Part shown: piece by piece, positions 15,631 through 23,499 of the stretch
How the letters are laid out: each line of letters starts with the position of its first letter
How positions within the stretch are numbered: position 1 is the first letter of the stretch
Assembly: GCA_964476505.1 (NCBI GenBank)
Contig: CAYZAW010000029.1
Coordinates: 1-30,018, forward strand
Source of the DNA: CAYZAW01 sp964476505
Lineage (GTDB): Bacteria; Bacillota; Clostridia; Christensenellales; CAG-138
Direction: 5' to 3'
DNA: 30,018 nucleotides
Translations under genes and position numbers: made by a program
Notes under the pieces: generated by a model
The model's database searches: none
Told to the model about the DNA's origin: nothing
Seen by the model: the letters and a program-made list of their open reading frames with translations, nothing else

Positions 15631-17646
15631 TTACAGCATAGCCGAGCCGCCGGTCACCACCCAGCAGGCCAGCGCCGCCACGGTAAACGCGCCCGTGTAC
15701 ACGCTGCCGGTACGGCGGTACAGGTAGGTGCAAAGCACGCTGAACACCAGCACCTGCGGAGCAAATACGATCAACAGCGACATAAACGGCCCGCCGAAGG
15801 TAGAGCTGAACAACAGGTCTGCGCCGGGGCCAATCTCCATAAAGAACGGGATGTACTCAATGAGGATCATCAGCAATATGCCGCCCACCATGCAAAACGC
15901 GTAGCGCCACCAGCAGGACAGGAACCCGGCAAAGCCCGGCTTGGAAGCGTCTTCCACGCGCATCTGGGCAAATATCTTGCTGTTGTTCAACAGGAAGAAC
16001 AGGGCAAACACCGGAATGTACACCAAGAACTGTACAAAGCGTGTACCCGTAAAGCCCTTGAAGAACGGCCAAATGAAGCGGAAGTCCAAATTGAACAGCG
16101 CTTGGCACAGTATGACCATGAGATACATCATGGAAAGCATGCACAAAACAAGCAGCGCGCACTTTCCGCACAGCGCCCAGTCGATACGCCCGGCTTTTTT
16201 CTCGCTGGATAAGCCCAAGTCCACATAATCCAGCGGCGCGCCAAGCTTCTTCGCCTTTTTCCAGCCTGTTATCGTGGTAATAAGCATGACCGCGATCAAC
16301 AGCAGATACCAGCTCAAAAAGCCGTTGCCGATGGTCATTCTAAACACGCCCTCGGGCAGCGGTAAAAGACCGTGGCCCAGCTGGGTCATAAAGGGATAGG
16401 AGAACCCTGCAATGAGTACGGTGATGAGTGCCCCGCGCCACCACTTCCAGCCGTGCTTTACCCTCTCCGGACGGTCGGGCAGGGGCTGGCGGATGCTTCC
16501 AAAGAAGGGCGTGCATAAGAGAAGCTCCATTAACGGCAGCATGGCAGCGATGGCAAGGAGCATGGCAAGAAGCACCAATAACTCCTTTGCGGCAAATACC
16601 TGATCGGTCACCGCAAGGCTTGTGTTAACGTTTAATGCGTTGTCGAACCAATCCAGCGCCGTTGCCATGCCGTGCGCATCGTGCGTAGTCAGCCGGTGGT
16701 TGGTATAGAGAAGCTCGATGCGCCGTGCGGAGCCGCTTGCAAAATCACCAAAGGTGGTGTTCCATTGCGCCTCGTCAGCCGTGCAGCCGAGGAATTCTTG
16801 GCGGAGGGGCGTTTTTAGCAATGCGTCCGACACGGTGTTTTGGTAATCCCTGAAATAGCTGAATTCGTCGTACTTGGCTTGCAGCAGCAATACGTTATTG
16901 AAGCGGAAGGCGTTCTCGTCGTACGCGTCCTTGGAAAACAGCTCGCCGCACTGCAGCACCGTAGCCTTGGGAGAAATATCCTCCCCCGCGGCGTTGGTTG
17001 CGCCGGTATAGGCTGCAGAAACCGACCAAGACGCCCATGTGCCCATGGAATGCCCGCTCACCGCCATGCGTGTGGCATCTACAAAGGGCATTTCGGACAG
17101 GACGGCGTAAGCGGCGATGCCGCCCATAGAGCTGTCTATAATGGAATTGCCGTCATCGTCCTCGCTAAAATACGGGTCGAAGAAGGTCAGGTCGGAGAAG
17201 GTCATCATGATCTTAAAGCGCGTGGGGCCCTTGGTGCCGATGATCGCGCCCTTGCCGTCTTTATCTACGCCGTAATTGATGTTGACCTTGTGATTCACGT
17301 AGCCGCGTGCCGCCATACCTACGGAGCTTGCGCCGTGCCCGTATTCATCCAGCGACAGTACCACGACCCCGCGCCGAGCCAGCTCCACGGCGTAAGCCGC
17401 GTTGGTTTCCCTGTCATTCTGATAGCCGTGCAGCAGCAGCACCGCGGGCGCGGGCGCGCTGTCTGTTGCGGTCAGCGGCTTATACAGCTTGTAGGTCAAA
17501 TCTCCTTGCTGCATGGCGATCACGCCGCTTTCGATGGCGATGCGTCCGTGATCCCGCTGGATGCCGTCCGCAATGAACATGCAGCAAAATACCAGCGCAA
17601 GTAGTATCGCCAGCAGCAGCAACGGCTTTTTCCATGTTGTTTTCAT
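15631..17646 (-). CDS. Alpha/beta hydrolase fused to a multi-pass membrane domain
   Basis: A 671-residue protein of unknown substrate. An N-terminal membrane helix (about 7-27) is followed by a probably extracytoplasmic alpha/beta hydrolase domain: LLLHGYQNDRET (oxyanion region, near 72), SLDEYGHGASS, the nucleophile elbow GHSMG (near 197-201) and a likely catalytic His in THDAHGMAT (near 323). About eight membrane helices fill residues 345-671. Start ATG 17646 follows AGGGGGT by about eight bases on the minus strand. It is driven from a near-consensus promoter at 17696-17723 with a palindromic operator downstream, divergent from a GntR regulator. The join of hydrolase and membrane domain is unusual; an esterase or peptidase role is only a guess. 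Confidence 0.75.
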   Translation of the reverse strand: MKTTWKKPLLLLAILLALVFCCMFIADGIQRDHGRIAIESGVIAMQQGDLTYKLYKPLTATDSAPAPAVLLLHGYQNDRETNAAYAVELARRGVVVLSLDEYGHGASSVGMAARGYVNHKVNINYGVDKDGKGAIIGTKGPTRFKIMMTFSDLTFFDPYFSEDDDGNSIIDSSMGGIAAYAVLSEMPFVDATRMAVSGHSMGTWASWSVSAAYTGATNAAGEDISPKATVLQCGELFSKDAYDENAFRFNNVLLLQAKYDEFSYFRDYQNTVSDALLKTPLRQEFLGCTADEAQWNTTFGDFASGSARRIELLYTNHRLTTHDAHGMATALDWFDNALNVNTSLAVTDQVFAAKELLVLLAMLLAIAAMLPLMELLLCTPFFGSIRQPLPDRPERVKHGWKWWRGALITVLIAGFSYPFMTQLGHGLLPLPEGVFRMTIGNGFLSWYLLLIAVMLITTITGWKKAKKLGAPLDYVDLGLSSEKKAGRIDWALCGKCALLVLCMLSMMYLMVILCQALFNLDFRFIWPFFKGFTGTRFVQFLVYIPVFALFFLLNNSKIFAQMRVEDASKPGFAGFLSCWWRYAFCMVGGILLMILIEYIPFFMEIGPGADLLFSSTFGGPFMSLLIVFAPQVLVFSVLCTYLYRRTGSVYTGAFTVAALACWVVTGGSAML

Positions 17647-17670
17647 GTGGATACCCCCTGTTAGATTTTG

Positions 17671-17681
17671 TGGTCAGACCA
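17671..17681. promoter_or_regulatory. Operator O1 (TGGTCAGACCA) for the divergent GntR regulator
   Basis: A perfect odd palindrome of the TGGTC-A-GACCA form typical for FadR-subfamily GntR repressors. It lies 15 bases past the minus-strand -10 box (17696-17701), in the early transcribed region of the hydrolase gene, where bound repressor would block transcription. The identical 11-mer recurs at 17775. Confidence 0.8.
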
Positions 17682-17695
17682 GATGTGATGCTTTC

Positions 17696-17723
17696 ATTGT
17701 ATCAAAGTCGTGTTAAATGTCAA
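17696..17723 (-). promoter_or_regulatory. Sigma-A promoter of the hydrolase gene
   Basis: On the minus strand TTGACA (17718-17723, perfect -35) and TACAAT (17696-17701, one mismatch to the -10 consensus) are 16 bases apart. It points at the hydrolase start 50 bases downstream, with operator O1 between promoter and gene. Confidence 0.75.
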
Positions 17724-17734
17724 GAAGATGCGTA

Positions 17735-17763
17735 TTTACAATTCGCCAAGAGCTGTTTATACT
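17735..17763 (+). promoter_or_regulatory. Sigma-A promoter of the GntR-ROK operon
   Basis: TTTACA (17735-17740) and TATACT (17758-17763) are separated by 17 bases, a near-consensus sigma-A promoter. It points at the regulator start at 17806, with operator O2 placed just past the expected transcription start. The -35 boxes of the two divergent promoters are only 11 bases apart. Confidence 0.75.
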
Positions 17764-17774
17764 GTATGTGGTAC

Positions 17775-17785
17775 TGGTCAGACCA
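17775..17785. promoter_or_regulatory. Operator O2 (TGGTCAGACCA), autoregulatory site
   Basis: Second exact copy of the palindrome at 17671. It begins 12 bases after the plus-strand -10 box, so it covers the transcription start region of the regulator's own operon. The centres of the two copies are 104 bases apart, close to ten helical turns, which would allow looping. Confidence 0.8.
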
Positions 17786-17805
17786 AAATCACGGAGGAAC
17801 ATGCT

Positions 17806-18528
17806 ATGCGTTTTTCGGAAATCGTAGCTCCAACCATCAAGGAACTGTTCGTGCAAAAGATCGAGGATTCCATACTAAGCGGCGAGCTGCCGGAGGGAAC
17901 GCGACTACCCAGCGAGCGGGAGCTGGCGGAGCAGATGAAGATCAGCAAAACCGCCGTGCACGCGGGCATTACGGATATGGTGCGAAAGGGTTTTTTAGAG
18001 GTGACGCCAAGAAAGGGCATATTTGTGGGCAACTATGCGCAAAACGGCACATTGGAGGCGCTCACCTCCATCATGCAGCATAACGGCGGGCGGTTGGACG
18101 GGCGTACCGTGCGGTCGCTGCTGGAAATGCGGTATGCCATTGAAAGCATTGCTATTACCCGGGTGGCGCAATCGTCAAGCCCTGTGCTGCTGGAAAGGCT
18201 CCGCACGCTTGTGGAGGAGGCGAAAGACCGCGTAAAAGACCCGGCGCATATCAACTATACCGCGCTGGCGGAGCTGTACTTCACCTTCCACCACGCTATC
18301 TGCGTGTTTTCCGGCAATATTCTTGCGCCTATGATCATGAACGCCTTTCGCGCCCCAAGCATCACCTTTTGGGCCAATTCCGCCCGGGCGCTGGGGCCGG
18401 AGGAAAGCGTAGGGCGGCTGGAAACCTTTTACCACTGCATTGCGCGCGGGGACGCGGCGGGAGCCTTGGAGCATTTGAAGGAGATCACGGACAACTCGGA
18501 AGAGATCGTGCGGGGGGAACAGGAATGA
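17806..18528 (+). CDS. GntR-family transcription regulator, FadR/FCD type
   Basis: A 240-residue ligand-responsive repressor. Residues about 1-75 form the winged helix (LPEGTRLPSERELAEQMKISKTAVHAGITDMVRKGFLEVTPRKGIFV) and residues about 95-235 an all-helical FCD effector domain (EMRYAIESIAITRVAQ, with later His residues that often bind a metal: FHHAICVF and FYHCIARGDAAGALEHL). ATG 17806 follows GGAGG; the longer frame from 17710 would run across the promoter and operator. It probably controls itself, the downstream kinase and the divergent hydrolase through the two TGGTCAGACCA sites. FadR-type ligands are usually small carboxylic acids or sugar acids; the ligand here is unknown. Confidence 0.88.
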   Translation: MRFSEIVAPTIKELFVQKIEDSILSGELPEGTRLPSERELAEQMKISKTAVHAGITDMVRKGFLEVTPRKGIFVGNYAQNGTLEALTSIMQHNGGRLDGRTVRSLLEMRYAIESIAITRVAQSSSPVLLERLRTLVEEAKDRVKDPAHINYTALAELYFTFHHAICVFSGNILAPMIMNAFRAPSITFWANSARALGPEESVGRLETFYHCIARGDAAGALEHLKEITDNSEEIVRGEQE

Positions 18529-20327
18529 AAAAAACGGTCATACAGGATCTGCTCGAGCAGGCAAAGCGGGGCGAGCCCGTATTCCTGCCCAAGGCGCGGG
18601 AGGCGTTTTATAGTGAGGCTAACAGTAAAATCATCTGCATCGCGGAACCGGCGGCGGGAAACCAGCGGCGGTATGTTCTCCCTCTTCCCAAGGCGGAAAC
18701 CGCGGAAGAAAAGGCCTTTGCTACGGCTTATGTATACGCAAGCCTGTATAACCTGCTGTGCGTGCTGGGCGGCGCAAAAATAACACTGAAGCTACCGCCG
18801 GAGGATGCCTTTGCACAGGAGATCTGTAAAACGCTGGACACGGTTTTTCAGGTGGGGCTGCCCCATGAAGCGCGCAGCGGCTACGGCAAATGTCTGAACG
18901 TAGCCGACCGCGTCAACGCCGCTCTGGGAAAAGCGCCGTTTCGATTCGATATTGTGGAAGGAAGTAACGCTGCATGTCAAAACACACAGATCACGGGTGA
19001 TTTGGCTGCGGACGAATCCGGCAATGCTTCCGCCGCGCTGCTTGCGCTTCAAACTGCTGTTACCCGGGCACAAACGGGCATGTTTTGCGGCATGGATATC
19101 GGCGGCACGGATATCAAGCTGGCGGCGGTTCTCAACGGACGCTTGACGGTGTTAAAGGAATTCGATTGGAATCCCGCCGGCATGGCTACCGTGGCAGAGC
19201 TAACGGAACCTATCCTGCTCTTGGCGCGGGTGATGCAATGGGCGCTCCACCTGCCCGAAACAGCCGAGGGGGCGGCGCTTCGCCGCCGCCTGCTGGATCA
19301 ACATGCGACCGTTTCGGATATGCAACAGGCGGTATCCGAGGCAGAGGCGTTATACAGCGTGCCGGAGCCGTGGGACGGTATTGGCGTGTCCTTTCCGGAT
19401 GTGGTGATAGGCGATAAGATCGTAGGCGGAGAAACCACAAAGACTGCCGGAATACGGGCGCATGCGGTGGATTATGAGCGGGAGTTTTTGCAGCTTACCG
19501 ACCTTCGGGAGCAGCTGCGTTGCATGTGCAGGCCGGGCGGCGCGGTGCATATCACAAACGACGGCAATATGGCGGCGTATACGGCGGCGGCGGAGCTGGC
19601 GCATTCTCCCAACAGCGGGCTAACGGCCGGCGGCGTGTTTGCCCATACGCTGGGAACGGAGCTGGGCTCCGGCTGGATCAACAGCCGGGGCGAGATTCCG
19701 CCCATCCCGCTGGAGATTTATAACTGCATCATCGATCTTGGCAGTTGGCCTGCCCGGGCGTATCCGGCAGAGGACGTTAGGAGCATTCGAAATTGGAACA
19801 CCGGCTTATACGGCACGCTGCAGCGGTATTGCAGCCAAAGTGGTGCATACCGCTTGGCAGAGCGATATTTTGCGGTGGATGCACCAAATGCTCTTTCGGC
19901 GCTTATGAATGAAGAATATTTAAAAAAAGACGCGCAGGGCGGCTTGGTTGTGCCTACCGCACCCAAGGATATGCGAAAGCCCTTTTTAGAGCGCCTGATG
20001 GACATGGCGCAGGCGGGACAGCCCGAGGCGGAACAGGTGTTTAGGGAGATCGGCAGGTACTTGGCGGCGGTATGGCAGGAAACGGAATGGATGCTAACAC
20101 CCGAGGCGAAGCCGCGTATCCTGTTTGGGCGCTTTATAAAAAAGGAACGCTGTTTTCAACTGCTGCAGGAGGGTGCGGCGCAAGTATGCCCCGTTGCGCT
20201 GGAGGCAGGAAACGAGGGCTTGGCGTATACCAAAATAATGCGCCAGCTCGCGTCGGAAAAATCCTACACGGTGGCGCAGTTTGGACAAGCGGTGGGCGCA
20301 GTGTATTTTGTGGCAGGCGTGGTGTAA
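18525..20327 (+). CDS. Large ROK-like sugar kinase with unknown N-terminal domain
   Basis: A 600-residue protein, about twice the length of usual ROK kinases. The first 185 residues are not recognised. From about residue 188 the ASKHA fold starts with MDIGGTDIKLAAVLNG (phosphate 1 motif). GIGVSFPDVVIGDKIVGGETT, HITNDGNMAAYTAAAEL (candidate catalytic Asp) and HTLGTELGSGWIN (phosphate 2 type) follow. The ROK zinc motif (CxCGxxGCxE) is absent. A long C-terminal part (about 400-600) has no clear match to the core fold. It starts in an ATGA overlap with the GntR gene, so regulator and kinase are co-translated. It probably phosphorylates a sugar or sugar-like effector; substrate unknown. It ends tail-to-tail with cinA, 13 bases apart. 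Confidence 0.75.
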   Translation: MKKTVIQDLLEQAKRGEPVFLPKAREAFYSEANSKIICIAEPAAGNQRRYVLPLPKAETAEEKAFATAYVYASLYNLLCVLGGAKITLKLPPEDAFAQEICKTLDTVFQVGLPHEARSGYGKCLNVADRVNAALGKAPFRFDIVEGSNAACQNTQITGDLAADESGNASAALLALQTAVTRAQTGMFCGMDIGGTDIKLAAVLNGRLTVLKEFDWNPAGMATVAELTEPILLLARVMQWALHLPETAEGAALRRRLLDQHATVSDMQQAVSEAEALYSVPEPWDGIGVSFPDVVIGDKIVGGETTKTAGIRAHAVDYEREFLQLTDLREQLRCMCRPGGAVHITNDGNMAAYTAAAELAHSPNSGLTAGGVFAHTLGTELGSGWINSRGEIPPIPLEIYNCIIDLGSWPARAYPAEDVRSIRNWNTGLYGTLQRYCSQSGAYRLAERYFAVDAPNALSALMNEEYLKKDAQGGLVVPTAPKDMRKPFLERLMDMAQAGQPEAEQVFREIGRYLAAVWQETEWMLTPEAKPRILFGRFIKKERCFQLLQEGAAQVCPVALEAGNEGLAYTKIMRQLASEKSYTVAQFGQAVGAVYFVAGVV

Positions 20328-20340
20328 CGTTCTATATCGC

Positions 20341-21591
20341 TCAGTCCGTTGTGATCTCTAAGCCTAACAGCTCTCGGCGCAGTAAGTCCAGCGCGTGAAG
20401 AACCGTTACGGTGCGGATGCGCTGCCGATCGCCGTTTAGGTGCAGGGTTTTAGATACCACCCGCGTTTCGGAGGCTACGGCAATAAACACCAAGCCTACG
20501 GGCTTTTTCTCCGTACCGCCGCCCGGGCCTGCAATGCCGGTGGTGGCGATGGCGTAATCGCTGCAGGAGGAGCGGCGCATGCCTGCTGCCATTTCCCTTG
20601 CGCATACCTCGGAAACCGCTCCGTGGATACGCAACGTGGCGGCGGATACGCCCAAACGGTGCATCTTTGCGGAATCGGAATAGGTAACGGCACCCTCTAA
20701 TAAAAATTCGGAGGAACCGGGCACATCCACCAGTGCAGAGGTCAGCATGCCGCCGGTGCAGCTTTCCGCAATGGATAACGTTAGATCCCGCTCCGTTAGA
20801 ATATCTGCACAAACGCCGGGCAGCTCCACGCCGTTGGTGGAATACACGATATCGCCCAGGCGGGACTTTAGCGTATCTAAAACGGGAGTCACCAACGCCG
20901 CGCCTTCCTCATCGGTTTGGCACTGTGCGGTAATGCGAAGGGTCACCTCGCCGGTTTTGGCGTAGGGGGCGATGGTGGGGTTTTTCTGCTGCTCCATCAA
21001 ATCCCGAAGGGTATATTCCACGGTGGATTCACCCATGCCGAAAATACGCACCTCGCGGGTGTACAGCCGGTGCCCGGTTTTTTTCTCTAAGTAGGGAATC
21101 ACGTGGTTTTTAAACATAGGAAACAGCTCCCGGGGCGGGCCGGGCAACAGGATCGCGGCTTTGCTGTTTTGCTCCACGATGCAGCCCGGGGCGGTGCCGT
21201 TGGGATTGTCCAGTATGATCGCGCCCTCGGGAAAGTCCGCCTGTTTGAGGTTGTTGGGGGTCATTTCCCGGTTGAGGCAGGCAAAATACCGCTTGAGTGC
21301 GGCAAGCGAGTCGGGGTCTGTCACAAGGGACAGGCCAAATGCCTCTGCTACGGTCTCCTTGGTTAAATCGTCTCCCGTGGGGCCAAGGCCGCCGGAGAGA
21401 ATCACGATGTCCGCACGGGAAAGGGCAAGGCGTACGGATTCCTTGAGCCTGCCGGGGTTATCCCCCACAGTGACCTGATGGAACACATCTACCCCCAGCG
21501 GCGCCAGTTCCTTTGCCATGTACTGGGCATCCGTGTTCAACACCTGTCCCATCAACAGCTCCGTGCCAACGGAAATCAATTCTGCGTTCAT
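20341..21591 (-). CDS. cinA: CinA: NMN deamidase / ADP-ribose pyrophosphatase-like protein
   Basis: Two-domain protein of 416 residues, the normal length. The N-terminal MoCF-like domain (MNAELISVGTELLMGQVLNTDAQYMAKEL, LSGGLGPTGDDLTKE, LPGPPREL) is linked to ADP-ribose pyrophosphatase activity in the family. The C-terminal CinA domain (IAESCTGGMLTSALVDVPGSSE, ATTGIAGPGGGTEKKPVGLVFIA) is the nicotinamide mononucleotide deamidase of NAD salvage. Start 21591 is preferred because MNAELISVG is the family start and GAGGG lies before it; ATG 21606 is the upstream alternative. It is the last gene of ftsK-rimO-pgsA-cinA. In many Firmicutes recA follows; here the strand switches. Confidence 0.93.
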   Translation of the reverse strand: MNAELISVGTELLMGQVLNTDAQYMAKELAPLGVDVFHQVTVGDNPGRLKESVRLALSRADIVILSGGLGPTGDDLTKETVAEAFGLSLVTDPDSLAALKRYFACLNREMTPNNLKQADFPEGAIILDNPNGTAPGCIVEQNSKAAILLPGPPRELFPMFKNHVIPYLEKKTGHRLYTREVRIFGMGESTVEYTLRDLMEQQKNPTIAPYAKTGEVTLRITAQCQTDEEGAALVTPVLDTLKSRLGDIVYSTNGVELPGVCADILTERDLTLSIAESCTGGMLTSALVDVPGSSEFLLEGAVTYSDSAKMHRLGVSAATLRIHGAVSEVCAREMAAGMRRSSCSDYAIATTGIAGPGGGTEKKPVGLVFIAVASETRVVSKTLHLNGDRQRIRTVTVLHALDLLRRELLGLEITTD

Positions 21592-21621
21592 GTATTTTCC
21601 CTCCAAGGCATATGCCTAAAA

Positions 21622-22185
21622 TCAATCGAAACGAATAGCGCCCCTGTTTTTGATGATGTAATCCAGCGCGGACCACAGGGCAAATATCACGCTGAGCCAA
21701 ACCACAACGTCAGAGGCCACATGGAATACGGCAAATATGAGGCCGGTTCCAAACAGGTTGGTCACGGTTTGCTGCAGCAGCACCATGGCAACTGCAATGC
21801 ATTGGGTCACGGTTTTGGTTTTGCCCAGCCAGTTGGCTGCGATCACCGTACCGGAGCCCACCGCCACCATGCGAAAGGCGCTGATGATGAATTCACGCCC
21901 GATGATGATGATTGCCACAACAGCGCTGATCAAACCCTCCTGCACCAGCATGATGAAGGCGGCGCTCATCAAAAGCTTATCCGCCATCGGGTCCATCAGC
22001 TTGCCGAAGTTGGTCACGATATTGTGCTTTCTCGCATACTGCCCGTCTAGGATATCCGTGGTGTAAGCGATCACGAATACGATAGCCGCCAGCAGGTGCG
22101 TCCATGTGATGGGAATAAAGAAACAAGCAATGAACACCGGCACCAATACCATTCTGAGCAGCGTCAGCTTGTTGGGAAGGTTCAT
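21622..22185 (-). CDS. pgsA: CDP-diacylglycerol-glycerol-3-phosphate 3-phosphatidyltransferase
   Basis: Makes phosphatidylglycerol phosphate from CDP-diacylglycerol at the membrane. The 187-residue product has several membrane helices and the CDP-alcohol phosphotransferase motif, here D-x2-DG-x2-AR-x8-G-x3-D-x3-D, within TDILDGQYARKHNIV and NFGKLMDPMADK. It begins MNLPNKLTLLRMVLVPVF, typical of PgsA. The ATG overlaps the rimO stop (ATGA). Length is normal. Confidence 0.95.
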   Translation of the reverse strand: MNLPNKLTLLRMVLVPVFIACFFIPITWTHLLAAIVFVIAYTTDILDGQYARKHNIVTNFGKLMDPMADKLLMSAAFIMLVQEGLISAVVAIIIIGREFIISAFRMVAVGSGTVIAANWLGKTKTVTQCIAVAMVLLQQTVTNLFGTGLIFAVFHVASDVVVWLSVIFALWSALDYIIKNRGAIRFD

Positions 22186-23483
22186 AGCGTTATACCTCGC
22201 ATATCATAATCCAGCGCTTGCGTCAGGCGCACCGGGATGTATTCTCCAACGCGGTGCAGAGGGCTTTTCGGCACACGGATGCAGCCGTCTACCTCGGGCG
22301 CTTCTGCATAGGTGCGGCCGATGGTTTCCCTGCGGTCGCTGCCGGTAATGAGCATCAGTGTTTCCTGCCCGATTCTGCGCGTGTTTCTTGCTCTGGATAT
22401 CTGCTTTTGCTGGCGCATCAGCAAATCTAACCGTTCCGCTTTCACTTCCTCGGGAATTTGCCCCTCCATATTGGCGGCGGCTGTACCGTCCTCCGGGGAA
22501 AAGGTGAAAGCGCCAACGCGATCAAAGGGATAGTCCCGTAAAAACTGCATCAGCTCTTGGAACTGCTCCTCCGTTTCGCCGGGGAAGCCTACCATCATGG
22601 TGGTGCGCAGCATAAATTCCGGGGCGATTTCCCGAACGGTATCCAGCACCCGGCATACCTCTTTCTTGGTGCCCCGCCGGTTCATGCGGCGAAGCATAGA
22701 ATCGTTGATGTGCTGGAGAGGGATATCCAGATAACTGCATATCTTCTCGTTCTCCGCCATGCCCCGCACCAATGCTTCGTTTACCGTGTCCGGGTAGGTA
22801 TACAGCACCCGTACCCAGGTTAAGCCGGGCAGGTTGGCGATGTTGTTTAACAACGGTAACAGCCGCGCTTCGCCGTACAGATCCTTGCCGTAACCGGAGG
22901 TGTCTTGTGCTATCAGCGTCAGCTCTGTTACGCCGCCGTCGACCAAGCGCCGGGCTTCGTTTAGCAGCGCATCTTCCGGCACGCTGCGGTAGTCTCCGCG
23001 AATGAGCGGGATGGCGCAGTAAGCGCAGCGGTTGCTGCAGCCGTCTGCAATGCGCAGATACGCGCTGTACGGCGGGGTAGTGACCGTGCGAAGACCGCCG
23101 CAGTTCACAGGGCAGGCGCGACCTAATAAGGCAGGGAGTTTTTCGTACTCCCGCACGCCTAAAAAGAGATCTACCTCCGGCAGCGCTTCCTGCAATTCCG
23201 CCCGGTAGCGCTGAGACAGGCAGCCGGTCATTACCAAGGTCTTACAACGACCTGTTTGTTTATAAGCCGCCAGCTCCAGCGCGGTGTTGATGCTTTCCTG
23301 CTTGGCGGATTCAATAAAGCCGCAGGTGTTTACGATCAGTATTTGCGCATCCTCGGGCTTTTGCACGACAGTAAAGCCCGCCGCTTGCAGGATGCCCAGC
23401 ATATGCTCGGTATCTACAAGGTTCTTGGAGCAGCCAAGAGAAATTACGCCAACCGTATTGGGAGTATCAGCGCTCCGGTTCAT
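22182..23483 (-). CDS. rimO: Ribosomal protein uS12 (Asp89) methylthiotransferase
   Basis: Radical SAM enzyme that adds a methylthio group to an aspartate of ribosomal protein S12. The 433-residue product has the N-terminal UPF0004 domain with three cluster cysteines (ISLGCSKNLVDTE, VNTCGFIESAKQES, MTGCLSQRY), the radical SAM motif CSNRCAYCAIPLIRG and a C-terminal TRAM domain. ATG 23483 is chosen because AAAGGAG lies about seven bases upstream and the product then starts shortly before GVISLGCSKN; ATG 23507 is possible but reads through that RBS. It lies 16 bases behind ftsK and overlaps pgsA. Confidence 0.95.
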   Translation of the reverse strand: MNRSADTPNTVGVISLGCSKNLVDTEHMLGILQAAGFTVVQKPEDAQILIVNTCGFIESAKQESINTALELAAYKQTGRCKTLVMTGCLSQRYRAELQEALPEVDLFLGVREYEKLPALLGRACPVNCGGLRTVTTPPYSAYLRIADGCSNRCAYCAIPLIRGDYRSVPEDALLNEARRLVDGGVTELTLIAQDTSGYGKDLYGEARLLPLLNNIANLPGLTWVRVLYTYPDTVNEALVRGMAENEKICSYLDIPLQHINDSMLRRMNRRGTKKEVCRVLDTVREIAPEFMLRTTMMVGFPGETEEQFQELMQFLRDYPFDRVGAFTFSPEDGTAAANMEGQIPEEVKAERLDLLMRQQKQISRARNTRRIGQETLMLITGSDRRETIGRTYAEAPEVDGCIRVPKSPLHRVGEYIPVRLTQALDYDMRGITL

Positions 23484-23499
23484 CCTGCCGTCTCCTTTA

